A DNA stretch of 64,000 bases from the NCBI GenBank assembly GCA_030433355.1, contig JAUIMG010000007.1:55174-119173 (forward strand), read 5' to 3'. Of the stretch, positions 44,651 to 52,654 are shown in pieces. Position 1 is the first letter of the stretch, and every line of letters begins with the position of its first letter. The notes beneath the pieces are model-generated. The model was not told the origin of the DNA. It saw only the letters and a list, made by a program, of their open reading frames with translations, and ran no database searches. The position numbers were made by a program, and so were the translations under genes. This DNA comes from Bacteroidia bacterium (GTDB taxonomy: Bacteria; Bacteroidota; Bacteroidia; Flavobacteriales_E; Vicingaceae).

Positions 44651-45283
44651 ATGGCAGTTTTAGTAGGCCGAAAGGCACCAAAATTTACCGCAAGTGCAGT
44701 AATAAACGGAGAAGAAATAATTGATGATTTTTCTTTAGATCAATACATCGGGAAAAAACATGTGATTTTATTCTTTTATCCAAAGGATTTTACATTTGTA
44801 TGTCCAACAGAATTACACGCTTTTCAATCAAAATTATCAGATTTTGAGAAAAAAGGGGTTCAAGTTATAGCCGTTTCCACGGATACAGAGCAGTCGCATT
44901 GGGGTTGGTTACAATTATCCAAAGATCAAGGTGGAATTGAAGGTATAACCTATCCTATTGTTGCAGATACCAACAAGACAATTTCTACCAACTATGATGT
45001 TTTAGCAGGAGAGTATGATTACAACGAAGAAAATGAACTAATTGCAAACGGAGAAATGGTTGCTTATAGAGGCTTGTTCTTAATTGATAAAGAGGGTATT
45101 GTGAGACACCAATTGGTTAATGACCTTCCACTAGGTAGAAATGTAGATGAAGCCTTAAGAATGGTTGATGCACTTCAGTTTTTCGAGAAAAAAGGAGAGG
45201 TTTGTCCTGCTAATTGGAGCGAAGGAAAAGAAGGAATGAATGCCACTCACGATGGAGTAGCTGACTACCTTTCAAAAAACTAG
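44651..45283 (+). CDS. 2-Cys peroxiredoxin (AhpC/Prx1 type)
   Basis: The 210-residue enzyme reduces peroxides. The peroxidatic cysteine is C51 in FTFVCPTELHAF, with T48 and the active-site arginine region in place. The resolving cysteine is C185 in GEVCPANW, so it is a typical 2-Cys enzyme. It converges on a minus-strand cassette encoding a small DUF6952 protein and a thioredoxin; the thioredoxin is a likely reductant. A perfect palindromic terminator separates them. Confidence 0.94.
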   Translation: MAVLVGRKAPKFTASAVINGEEIIDDFSLDQYIGKKHVILFFYPKDFTFVCPTELHAFQSKLSDFEKKGVQVIAVSTDTEQSHWGWLQLSKDQGGIEGITYPIVADTNKTISTNYDVLAGEYDYNEENELIANGEMVAYRGLFLIDKEGIVRHQLVNDLPLGRNVDEALRMVDALQFFEKKGEVCPANWSEGKEGMNATHDGVADYLSKN

Positions 45284-45300
45284 AAAATTCTTTTTACAAT

Positions 45301-45328
45301 AAAAAAACCAGCCTAGGCTGGTTTTTTT
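45301..45328. terminator. Bidirectional palindromic terminator
   Basis: The 28-nt stretch is a perfect palindrome: CCAGCCTAGGCTGG (45308-45321) flanked by seven As and seven Ts. It ends the peroxiredoxin transcript and, on the other strand, the thioredoxin cassette. Confidence 0.9.
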
Positions 45329-45330
45329 AT

Positions 45331-45573
45331 TTAACTAATAGAGTTTCTTACTCTTTGGGTATAATTTCGTAATGCTTTTGGCAATGGAATACTTTTATTC
45401 TCCATTTCTTTAAGAATCCATATAGCGGCAATAATATGGGTTAATTTTTCCCCTTCGTCGTCACCACTAATTTCAATGCTTAATGGTCTTTCTTCCATTA
45501 AATCATTTTCAGCATTAGATAACTCTTCTATGCTATACTTACCTACAATTTCCTTTACAGCAGTTAATTTCAT
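45331..45573 (-). CDS. Small conserved protein, DUF6952-like
   Basis: The 80-residue acidic protein (MKLTAVKEIVGKYSIEEL start, IIAAIWILKEME in the middle) has no signal peptide, membrane span or cysteine. It resembles the short DUF6952 proteins that in Flavobacteria sit beside thioredoxin and peroxiredoxin genes, and here it directly abuts the thioredoxin gene with no spacer. A role in peroxide defence is inferred from context only. Confidence 0.75.
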   Translation of the reverse strand: MKLTAVKEIVGKYSIEELSNAENDLMEERPLSIEISGDDEGEKLTHIIAAIWILKEMENKSIPLPKALRNYTQRVRNSIS

Positions 45574-45891
45574 CTAATTTAATTTTTCTATCATTTCTCT
45601 AACAACTTCTTCTTTTGATGTTGGACCTCCATCTACTTTTTCTCCATTTTTAAAAACGGCAAAAAATGGCAAATTATCTACACCAGCTAACTTTCTAGCC
45701 TTTTCATTTTGCTCAGCATTCACATCAATAAATTTAACTCCTTGATACTCTTCAGAATCTGAGAGTCTTCTGAACTTAGGAGCGAATAATTTACAAGATC
45801 CACACCAATCGGCATAGTATTTTACTATTACCTTTTCATTTGAATTCAATATCTCTTCAAAGTTTGCATCTGTAATTACTTCTACACTCAT
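45574..45891 (-). CDS. Thioredoxin family protein
   Basis: The 105-residue single-domain thioredoxin has the active site Y-A-D-W-C30-G-S-C33 (GS instead of the usual GP), the cis-proline context NLPFFAVF and no signal peptide, so it is cytoplasmic. It lies 12 nt downstream of mazG and abuts the DUF6952-like gene. Together with the convergent peroxiredoxin it suggests a small thiol-peroxidase module. Confidence 0.92.
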   Translation of the reverse strand: MSVEVITDANFEEILNSNEKVIVKYYADWCGSCKLFAPKFRRLSDSEEYQGVKFIDVNAEQNEKARKLAGVDNLPFFAVFKNGEKVDGGPTSKEEVVREMIEKLN

Positions 45892-45903
45892 ATTATTTAG
45901 TTT

Positions 45904-46677
45904 TTAATTTAATTCTTTTGCTTTATTCCAATATAAGTCCATTTCTTCTAGACTCATTTCTTCAATACTCTTCCCGTCTTCTTTTGAGGCTGTTTCTAAA
46001 TACTTAAACCGCTTGATAAATTTTTTATTGGTTTTTTCAAGTGCATCCTCAGGATTTATTTTCAGAAATCGAGCATAATTCACCAATGAAAACAAAACAT
46101 CACCAAATTCATCCTCCATTTTATCACTGCCAATTTCTGCTTCTTTTTTAAACTCTTGAATCTCTTCTTCCACTTTATCAAATACTTGATGCTTTTCTTC
46201 CCAATCAAAACCTACTCCTTTTGCTTTATCTTGGATTCTAATCGCTTTTACTAATGCAGGAAGAGACTTGGGAACACCCTCTAGTACAGATTTATCTTTT
46301 TTGCCCTCTTTTAATTTAATTTTCTCCCAATTAGCCTTCACCTCTTCTTCTCCACTTACTTCAGTATCTGCATAAATGTGAGGATGCCTTCTTATAAGCT
46401 TATCACAGACTTGATTTAGTACATCTGCTATATCAAAAGATTTCCTTTCGTCTCCAATTTTAGAGTAAAAAACTAAATGCAGCATTAGATCTCCTAGCTC
46501 ATTTCTTACTTCTTCTAGATTATTTTCTAAGATTGCATCAGACAACTCATAGGTCTCTTCTATCGTCAAGTGTCTTAAAGTTTCCATGGTTTGCTTTTTA
46601 TCCCATGGACATTTCTCTCTCAATTCATCCATTATGATCAACAATCTTTCAAAAGCATCTAACTTTTCTTGCATCAT
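45904..46677 (-). CDS. mazG: Nucleoside triphosphate pyrophosphohydrolase
   Basis: MazG hydrolyses (d)NTPs to monophosphates and helps clear damaged nucleotides. The protein has two tandem MazG domains: the first with ETYELSDAI and RNELGDLMLHLVFYSKI (the ExxE...ExxD metal site), the second with DEFGDVLFSLVNYARFL. The frame is open to 46713, but a -7 box at 46689-46696 lies inside that extension. The ATG pair at 46677/46674 starts the usual MQEKLDAFERLL, so I place the start there (257 residues). It heads the mazG-thioredoxin-DUF6952 run. Confidence 0.93.
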   Translation of the reverse strand: MMQEKLDAFERLLIIMDELREKCPWDKKQTMETLRHLTIEETYELSDAILENNLEEVRNELGDLMLHLVFYSKIGDERKSFDIADVLNQVCDKLIRRHPHIYADTEVSGEEEVKANWEKIKLKEGKKDKSVLEGVPKSLPALVKAIRIQDKAKGVGFDWEEKHQVFDKVEEEIQEFKKEAEIGSDKMEDEFGDVLFSLVNYARFLKINPEDALEKTNKKFIKRFKYLETASKEDGKSIEEMSLEEMDLYWNKAKELN

Positions 46678-46688
46678 TATTTTTTCTT

Positions 46689-46696
46689 CAAATTTA
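46689..46696 (-). promoter_or_regulatory. Predicted -7 promoter element of mazG
   Basis: The minus strand reads TAAATTTG, 11 nt before the ATG at 46677. It supports the shorter mazG start. Confidence 0.45.
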
Positions 46697-46734
46697 ATTT
46701 GAATGTCTGACATTAAAATACTTTCTCAATTCAA

Positions 46735-46742
46735 TATTTTTG
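46735..46742 (+). promoter_or_regulatory. Predicted -7 element giving a leaderless transcript
   Basis: TATTTTTG is followed by four bases (TGTG) and then the ATG at 46747. The short distance predicts transcription starting at or beside the start codon. Confidence 0.5.
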
Positions 46743-46746
46743 TGTG

Positions 46747-47838
46747 ATGAAATTCTTGTCCTCAGTTCTTTTGATCTTTGCTCTTGGCAGTCTATTGGCT
46801 CAAGAAAATAGTTTCCCCAAATATAAACTAGAAGCCAAAATTGGATACGGATTCATTATTACCCATAGTCCTAGCATGGAGTATATCACTAAACAGCATG
46901 TTGAGAACTTTGAAATAGTTTTAGAAAAGTCTTTAAATGGATATAAAGAATGGCATCATTGGTATGGATTTCCAAGCTTCGGCTTCAGTTTGAATTATTT
47001 TAATCTAAACAATCCAAAGCACCTTGGTCAAGGTTTTGCTATTGCACCACATTATAATTTCTTTATCATAAAAGGCACAAGAGCTAATGTAAAATTAAAA
47101 ACTGCTTTAGGTCTTGGTTACATAAGTGAACCTTTTGACTCAAAAGAGAATTATAAGAATGTGGCTATAGGAAGTGGCATGAACCTTTTCTTTTCACTAA
47201 AACTACAGACTAATATCAAAATAACGGAATCTTTAGACCTTTTAATAGGGCCTGGTTTTTCTCATTTTAGCAATACTTCTTTTAGTAAACCTAATTTAGG
47301 GATTAACATAGCTAATATTGAAGGTGGATTAGCTTACTACTTCGGCGAAAAGGTTTCCTACTTAAATAGGCAAGAAAAAAGTAAAGACTATAAAAGTGAA
47401 CCAATAAGTTATTTAATCAGAGGAGGCTTTGGTATAAATGAAATTTACCCAGCAGAGGGAGATAAGTATTTTGCATCTGTATTGACTGGAATGGGAGAAA
47501 AAAGGTTAGGAAGAAAAAGCTCTTTAGGTTCATCATTTGACATTTACCATAACCCGGCAAACAGAGCGGAATTAGCTAATGATTCAATATTTATAAATAA
47601 AGGGTGGGAAACTGTTCAAATGGGTATTGGCATTTACCATGTATTACATTTAGGCAAATTTGGAGCTGGTTTTAAATGGGGCTTTTATTTAAAGAATGAA
47701 AATAAAGACCTTGGATTCATATATCATGAGTTTTTTGGAAGGTTTGGCCTTAGCGAAAAACTAAATGGGGTAATTGCTCTTAAAACTCACTTTGCCGCTG
47801 CAGAATACTTAATGTTAGGATTTAGCTACAAATTATAG
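46747..47838 (+). CDS. PagL-like lipid A 3-O-deacylase / acyloxyacyl hydrolase
   Basis: The 363-residue outer membrane protein has a signal peptide (LSSVLLIFALGSLLA, cleaved before QEN). Its beta-barrel body carries the PagL catalytic motif H173-F-S175-N176 (GFSHFSNTSF), equivalent to the His-Ser-Asn of Pseudomonas PagL. PagL trims the 3-O acyl chain from lipid A in the outer membrane. The protein is about twice the size of PagL, with extra N- and C-terminal strands, a form common in Bacteroidota. The GTG at 46744 also opens the frame, but the ATG at 46747 is preferred. The next gene starts directly after its stop. Confidence 0.85.
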   Translation: MKFLSSVLLIFALGSLLAQENSFPKYKLEAKIGYGFIITHSPSMEYITKQHVENFEIVLEKSLNGYKEWHHWYGFPSFGFSLNYFNLNNPKHLGQGFAIAPHYNFFIIKGTRANVKLKTALGLGYISEPFDSKENYKNVAIGSGMNLFFSLKLQTNIKITESLDLLIGPGFSHFSNTSFSKPNLGINIANIEGGLAYYFGEKVSYLNRQEKSKDYKSEPISYLIRGGFGINEIYPAEGDKYFASVLTGMGEKRLGRKSSLGSSFDIYHNPANRAELANDSIFINKGWETVQMGIGIYHVLHLGKFGAGFKWGFYLKNENKDLGFIYHEFFGRFGLSEKLNGVIALKTHFAAAEYLMLGFSYKL

Positions 47839-48567
47839 ATGAAAAAATTAATTCATTCCATTGTAATAATTCTCTTGTTTTCTTCTTGTGAAAAAGAAAA
47901 TATGGGAGATTGTTTTAAACCTACAGGTAATACAAAGCAAGAAAGTAGAATAATTGAACCCTTTGATCATTTAGAAATCAGAGATAGAATTAATGTATAT
48001 ATTTCTTATGGAACCACTAGCAGTGCTATTGTTGAAGGTGGCAAGAATCTTCTTGACATGATTAAAACTGAGGTAAAAGATGGTGTACTTCTAATTGAAA
48101 ATGAAAATCGATGCAATTGGGTAAGGTCTTTTAAAAAAGATATTAATGTTTATTTAACTACACCTGAATTTCACAAAATGACCTACAGGGGCTCTGGAGA
48201 GGTGATATTTCGAGATACCTTAAGACCATCCTTCTTTCAGTTAAATTGTTGGGACGGCAGTGGAAGTATTTCTTTTCTATTTAACTCTCCTAAAGTTGAG
48301 CTAAAAGCACATACGGGCCCTACAGATATATACTGTGCTGGCAGTGTGGACTATTTAATAAATTATTTAAACTCAAGTGGCCAAATGAATACTGCCAACT
48401 GCGAAGCGAATCGAGTACTTGCAATAAATAATAACACAGGTTTATTAACTGTAAAAGCGAAGAATCAGTTAAAGGCAGAAATCTCAGGAAGTGGCGACAT
48501 TGCATACTATGGTGAGCCTGAAATAGAGCTTATTGATAATGGAAAAGGGAATTTAGTGCGTCCCTAA
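47839..48567 (+). CDS. GIN-domain (DUF2807) lipoprotein
   Basis: The 242-residue protein has a lipoprotein signal ending in LFSSC (C17). A right-handed beta-helix-like domain follows, with the GIN-domain pattern EPFDHLEIRDRINVYISYG, VEGGKNL and, near the end, AEISGSGDIAYYGEPEIE. These are putative auto-transporter adhesin-head-like domains common in Bacteroidota; the molecular role is unknown. It begins immediately after the PagL-like stop codon, so the two envelope proteins are co-transcribed. Confidence 0.85.
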   Translation: MKKLIHSIVIILLFSSCEKENMGDCFKPTGNTKQESRIIEPFDHLEIRDRINVYISYGTTSSAIVEGGKNLLDMIKTEVKDGVLLIENENRCNWVRSFKKDINVYLTTPEFHKMTYRGSGEVIFRDTLRPSFFQLNCWDGSGSISFLFNSPKVELKAHTGPTDIYCAGSVDYLINYLNSSGQMNTANCEANRVLAINNNTGLLTVKAKNQLKAEISGSGDIAYYGEPEIELIDNGKGNLVRP

Positions 48568-48586
48568 AAAATTAATTAAAGCTTAA

Positions 48587-48616
48587 TTGCTAATACATCA
48601 TAGTTGCTTAATTTTG
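48587..48616 (+). promoter_or_regulatory. Consensus promoter giving a leaderless transcript
   Basis: A -33 TTG (48587-48589) and -7 TAATTTTG (48609-48616) are separated by 19 nt, the best Bacteroidota-type promoter in the window. Only TTTC separates the -7 box from the ATG at 48621. Confidence 0.65.
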
Positions 48617-48620
48617 TTTC

Positions 48621-48815
48621 ATGTTAAAAGTATTCTTACTAACGTTAGGTCTTCTAGGAATTGGTTTTGCAGGTATTGCGATAAAAATTTTATTAAAGAA
48701 GAATGGAAAGTTTGCAGGTACATGTGCTAGTAATAATCCTATGCTAAATGAAGAGGGTGCTGCTTGTAGTTTTTGTGGCGCTTTACCTGAAGAGCAATGC
48801 CAAAAAGAAGATTAA
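48621..48815 (+). CDS. Small membrane-anchored cysteine-containing protein
   Basis: The 64-residue protein has an N-terminal hydrophobic helix (VFLLTLGLLGIGFAGIAIKIL) and a short basic segment. Its tail carries four cysteines (GTCASN, CSFCG, EQC), which could bind a metal or form disulfides. It has its own strong promoter and converges on apbE with 3 nt between them. Similar short proteins occur next to apbE in other Bacteroidota, as far as I recall. Function unknown; the start is well supported by the promoter. Confidence 0.75.
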   Translation: MLKVFLLTLGLLGIGFAGIAIKILLKKNGKFAGTCASNNPMLNEEGAACSFCGALPEEQCQKED

Positions 48816-48818
48816 GAT

Positions 48819-49814
48819 TTAAATTAGCATAATCGAAGCTGATAATCCTGAGGAAACAAAAGTTTCTAATTTCCCATTTTCTTCATAAATTAGAATAGCC
48901 TCAAAGCCCGTGTTCTGATCAAGGAATGTCTTTGCTTGATCTAGCCCCATTACCATAAATGCTGTTGCTAAAGCATCTGCCTTATAGCAATCTTCTGCAA
49001 TTACTGTAGCACTTAACAATGTATGTTCTACAGGAAAACCACTAATGGGGTCAATGGTATGAGAATATCTTTTGCCATCTTTCTCATAAAACTTTCTATA
49101 GTTTCCTGAAGTAGCCATTGCCTTATTATCTAGAGGAATAATAGCACTTAACTTTCTTTCTAAATTTTCACCCTCAGGTCTATCTATACCAATTCTCCAT
49201 AAACTATCTTTGGCATTTAACCCCATTACTTTAAGCTCTCCTCCTAACTCTACATAATAATTAAAAATTCCTTTTTCTTTGATATGTTGAGCTAATATAT
49301 CCACTGCATATCCCTGGGCTATTGCATTGAAATTAATATAAGCCGAAGAATTCTTATAAAGACTATCTCCAAAAAGCTGGTATAAAGAAAAGCCGCAGAA
49401 ATTCTTTAAACTATCTACTGCAGATGAATCTAGCCATTGGCCTTCTGAAAAATCAAATCCCCATTCTTTTATTAAAGGACCAATTGTTGGATCAAAAGAC
49501 CCACTAGTTAACAAGTTTATTTTTTTAGACTCTAAAAACATAAATTTCAACCATGCATCATACTCAACTTTATTGTTGAGGTTTAGTTGAGAGATCAATG
49601 AGCTAGGCAAATAAGTAGATAATGAACTATCAAATCGCTTCAATATCGAATCTACCTCAAATTTTAAGTTAGACTTCTCGAGTCCAGTATACTTTATAGT
49701 ATAGCTTGTTCCTTGAGCTTCTCCATTTATTTCATGATAACTCTTCTTGTCGGGACTATTACAAGCAGAAAGAATAAAAATCAAACTATATAAAATCGCC
49801 TTAAATCTCATCAT
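48819..49814 (-). CDS. apbE: FAD:protein FMN transferase (ApbE), lipoprotein
   Basis: ApbE attaches FMN covalently to threonine residues of target proteins such as the NqrB/NqrC or RnfG subunits, outside the cytoplasmic membrane. The 331-residue protein has a lipobox (FILSAC, C18), EAQGTSYTIKY, the flavin-binding FNAIAQGYAVDIL, ATSGNYRKF, YSHTIDPISGFPV and the metal-binding ADALATAFMVMG. Its target genes are not in the window. It overlaps the upstream DUF2452 gene by 14 nt. Confidence 0.94.
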   Translation of the reverse strand: MMRFKAILYSLIFILSACNSPDKKSYHEINGEAQGTSYTIKYTGLEKSNLKFEVDSILKRFDSSLSTYLPSSLISQLNLNNKVEYDAWLKFMFLESKKINLLTSGSFDPTIGPLIKEWGFDFSEGQWLDSSAVDSLKNFCGFSLYQLFGDSLYKNSSAYINFNAIAQGYAVDILAQHIKEKGIFNYYVELGGELKVMGLNAKDSLWRIGIDRPEGENLERKLSAIIPLDNKAMATSGNYRKFYEKDGKRYSHTIDPISGFPVEHTLLSATVIAEDCYKADALATAFMVMGLDQAKTFLDQNTGFEAILIYEENGKLETFVSSGLSASIMLI

Positions 49815-50259
49815 CTCCTTTTTCTAAAACTTCCCAGGTATGGTCTCCCATTAACCTAGCTGTTACGATAAACTTTTCATACTTACAACCTCTTGCCCAC
49901 TCTTTCGGTCCTATCATAGACATAACATATTCCCCATCTTCTTTTTCATACAAATGATAAGTGTGTCCAGTTATTGGTTTAAACCCTATATCAGCACCAT
50001 ATATTTTTTCGGAAAAACTTACTCTTTCTTTAAGCGTATTAGCTTGTTTAACTAAAAGCTCCATCTGATCATAAATCTGTTTCATTTGCAAATTTGTCTG
50101 CTCTACCATTGCAGACATTGCATTCGATTTAATCCTGTCCTTATCGTCGGGAAAAATTATTGCACTTCCTACATTATGAGCATATGGCAAATTATGCGGG
50201 CTCTCCGTAATCTTATCCTTGTCGATTGGATTAAACTTTCTTTTCTTTTCTTCTGCCAT
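49801..50259 (-). CDS. DUF2452 family protein
   Basis: The 152-residue soluble protein matches the DUF2452 pattern: NLPYAHNVGSAIIFPDDKDRIKSNAMSA-type start region, a central helix rich in Q/E (VEQTNLQMKQIYDQMELL) and the C-terminal HTYHLYEKEDGEYVMSMIGP. It has no signal peptide and no known activity. It abuts yaaA upstream (no gap) and overlaps apbE downstream by 14 nt, forming a yaaA-DUF2452-apbE run. Confidence 0.85.
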   Translation of the reverse strand: MAEEKKRKFNPIDKDKITESPHNLPYAHNVGSAIIFPDDKDRIKSNAMSAMVEQTNLQMKQIYDQMELLVKQANTLKERVSFSEKIYGADIGFKPITGHTYHLYEKEDGEYVMSMIGPKEWARGCKYEKFIVTARLMGDHTWEVLEKGDDEI

Positions 50260-51039
50260 CTATTTATTCTCTTCTCTTGTAAAAACAGGTTTATCCTCCG
50301 AACTCATTGCAGAGTTAAAAGTATATCCATCTAGATCAAAACCTTTTAGGTCTTCTATATTTTCAATTTTGTTTTCAATAAGATACCTACTCATTAATCC
50401 TCTTGCTTTTTTAGCAAAAAAGGAAATAATTTTATACTTACCATTTTTAAAATCTTTGAACTCTGGAGAAATTACATTAGCGTTTAATTGCTTTTTATCT
50501 ATTACTTTGAAATACTCATTAGAAGCAAGATTTATTAAAACTTTTGAGCTTGTATTAGCTAACAAAGAATTTAGTTCTTGAGTAACTGCTTCACTCCAAT
50601 ATTCATACAGATTATTTGTTCTCCCCACCTTGAGTTTAGTGCCCATTTCTAAACGATGCGGCTCAATTAAGTCCAATGGTCTTAAAATTCCATATAAACC
50701 TGATAAAATTCTAAGATATTTTTGGGCATAATCAAGATCACTTTCAGCTAAACTGCTGGCGGACAATCCTTGATATACATCTCCATTAAAAGCAAAAACT
50801 GCTTGTTTAGAGCTACTAGTTAATGTTGTTTTAGCTTCCCAACTAGAATAACGATCCATATTTAATATTGCTAAATCATCACTTATACTCATTAAATCCT
50901 TTAACTTAGTTTTAGACTGTTTTCTGAGCTTTTGGATTAATACAACAGATTTTTCTAAGTATTCAGGAGATGAAAAACTATTTAATTTAGATTCTAAATT
51001 AAAATCTAAAGATTTCGCTGGTGAAACAACATGTATCAT
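50260..51039 (-). CDS. yaaA: Peroxide stress protein YaaA (DUF328)
   Basis: The 259-residue protein starts MIHVVSPAKSLDF, the family signature, and continues with VFAFNGDVYQGL, LRILSGLYGILRPLDLIEPHRLEMG and LINLASNEYFK. In E. coli YaaA lowers free iron and protects DNA during peroxide stress, and the fold includes a DNA-binding helix-hairpin-helix. Length and motifs are complete. It is the first gene of a minus-strand run with DUF2452 and apbE. Confidence 0.93.
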   Translation of the reverse strand: MIHVVSPAKSLDFNLESKLNSFSSPEYLEKSVVLIQKLRKQSKTKLKDLMSISDDLAILNMDRYSSWEAKTTLTSSSKQAVFAFNGDVYQGLSASSLAESDLDYAQKYLRILSGLYGILRPLDLIEPHRLEMGTKLKVGRTNNLYEYWSEAVTQELNSLLANTSSKVLINLASNEYFKVIDKKQLNANVISPEFKDFKNGKYKIISFFAKKARGLMSRYLIENKIENIEDLKGFDLDGYTFNSAMSSEDKPVFTREENK

Positions 51040-51070
51040 ATATTGAGAAACACTTTTAAATTCTTAAAGT

Positions 51071-51099
51071 TTAAAAAAGGGGAAAGCAATGCTTTCCCC
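51071..51099 (-). terminator. Rho-independent terminator of the DUF2911 gene
   Basis: A 10-bp stem GGGGAAAGCA / TGCTTTCCCC with a minimal loop (51079-51099) is followed on the minus strand by a T-run. It lies just past the stop at 51138 and before yaaA. Confidence 0.8.
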
Positions 51100-51137
51100 A
51101 CAAAATAGAATAAACTACAGTAAATTGTTTTTCCTAT

Positions 51138-51965
51138 TTATTTCCAATTTGCAATATTCTCTTTATTCATTTTAACATATGGCTGATAATTAGCCTCTTC
51201 TGCCATTTTTAAAGACATTTCAGCTGTTTGAATAGCCATCTTTTTGTTACCCATTTTATTGTAAATCAAACTTAAGGTATATACATTCCAAAAAGTTTTT
51301 TCAATTTCTACGGATTTTTTAGACCATGCTAGTGCTTGCTCTAGATCTTGATCATGATCTAAATAATATCTTGCTGAAGAATTATAAGCTCTAAAATCTT
51401 GCATAGATTTCATTTTATCTTCAATATTCTTTAATGCTAAAGCATTAGACTCAACTTGAATAGAAACCATCCATTTCACTTTCTCCCATTTAAAAACTAA
51501 GTCTGCACTTTCGTCTTTAACATTATCGAAATAGAACAACATACTTTCAGTCATATCACTTTCAGAAGCAGACATTGTAATCTCTGCTACATTATTTTCT
51601 TCTTTATAAGAATTTTCAGTAGCCCCTAATTCGCTGTTTAGCATAAGCTTCCATTCTTTTTCACCTGGTATGGTAAAAACAGAGTAAGTTCCGGCTTTTA
51701 CTTCAACACCGCCAACTTTGGCATCGCTACTCAAAATGATTTTTGTTGAGGAATTAGCTCCAGTTCTCCATATTTCTCCATATGCTTCTAAACCACCGAA
51801 AATTGTTCTTCCTTTAACTCCAGGACGTGAATACTTAACGGTAACATCGGTTAAACCAACTCTTTGCATTACCTCTGCATAAGGGCTTGGCTGCGGTAAT
51901 TCTTGAGATTTAACTCCGAAAACTAAAAATACTGCTAAAAGCAGGGTAAGGTTGAACTTCTTCAT
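51138..51965 (-). CDS. Secreted DUF2911 protein with TPR-like tail
   Basis: The 275-residue protein has a signal peptide (FNLTLLLAVFLVFGVKS, cleaved before QEL). A DUF2911 domain follows (VTVKYSRPGVKGRTIFGG and GEIWRTGANSSTKIILSSDAKVGG are diagnostic). The last 90 or so residues form helical pairs like a TPR (ALAWSKKSVEIEKTFWNVYTLSLIYNKMG). Predicted to be periplasmic or secreted; no enzymatic role is known. It has its own promoter and terminator. Confidence 0.87.
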   Translation of the reverse strand: MKKFNLTLLLAVFLVFGVKSQELPQPSPYAEVMQRVGLTDVTVKYSRPGVKGRTIFGGLEAYGEIWRTGANSSTKIILSSDAKVGGVEVKAGTYSVFTIPGEKEWKLMLNSELGATENSYKEENNVAEITMSASESDMTESMLFYFDNVKDESADLVFKWEKVKWMVSIQVESNALALKNIEDKMKSMQDFRAYNSSARYYLDHDQDLEQALAWSKKSVEIEKTFWNVYTLSLIYNKMGNKKMAIQTAEMSLKMAEEANYQPYVKMNKENIANWK

Positions 51966-51991
51966 TTTTTTATTTTATTTAAAATTAATTA

Positions 51992-51999
51992 CAAACATA
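51992..51999 (-). promoter_or_regulatory. Predicted -7 promoter element of the DUF2911 gene
   Basis: The minus strand reads TATGTTTG (TAnnTTTG), 26 nt before the ATG at 51965. A TTG 16 nt further upstream (CAA at 52016-52018 on the plus strand) may be the -33 box. Confidence 0.5.
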
Positions 52000-52025
52000 A
52001 TAAGACAGAATTAAACAAATATTGT

Positions 52026-52649
52026 TTAACTCATAGGAATATATACAAGCCTCTTTGTTTCAAAGAAGTCTTCCTTGAAGTTGTCCGAAAGATTAAAAGA
52101 GTAATACTTTTTATTGACCTCTTCTAATTCTTCTTTCAAATCCCCACCCTTTAGCATCAATAAACCATTAATTATTTGATTTTTTGATTTTTTTTCAATT
52201 TTATTTTCTACCCAAGGCAAAAATCTATTTAATCTAGTTACGGCTCTGCTTATGATAAAATCATACTTCCCATTTAATTCTTCTGCTCTTTTTTGCTCAG
52301 CTTTTACATTGGTTAATTCTAAAACATTTTTAACTTCATTAACTACCTTTATCTTTTTTCCAATAGAATCTACTAAGTGAAATTGTGTATCTGGAAATAA
52401 AATAGCGAGTGGAATTCCGGGGAAACCTCCTCCCGTACCAACATCTAAAACTTTTGTTCCAGAAGTAAAACTAATATACTTAGCAATAGATAAAGAGTGT
52501 AAAACATGATGAATGTAAAAAGAGTCCATATCCTTTCTTGAGATAACATTAATTTGACTATTCCACTTTTCATATAGTTCTTTTAAGGCTGAAAACTGAG
52601 ACAGCTTACCCTTGTCTATATCAGGAAAATAGATTTTTAATTCTTCCAA
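52026..52649 (-). CDS. rsmG: 16S rRNA (guanine-527-N7)-methyltransferase
   Basis: The 207-residue RsmG (GidB) has SAM motif I as VLDVGTGGGFPGIPLAIL, LVDSIGKKIKVV as motif II and ISRAVTRLNRFLPWV as the catalytic region. The N-terminus (LYEKWNSQINVISRKD) is typical. It methylates G527 of 16S rRNA. It starts 5 nt after the sigma factor gene stops, and shares the minus-strand run GT2-sigma-rsmG. Confidence 0.95.
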   Translation of the reverse strand: MEELKIYFPDIDKGKLSQFSALKELYEKWNSQINVISRKDMDSFYIHHVLHSLSIAKYISFTSGTKVLDVGTGGGFPGIPLAILFPDTQFHLVDSIGKKIKVVNEVKNVLELTNVKAEQKRAEELNGKYDFIISRAVTRLNRFLPWVENKIEKKSKNQIINGLLMLKGGDLKEELEEVNKKYYSFNLSDNFKEDFFETKRLVYIPMS

Positions 52650-52654
52650 ATGGT

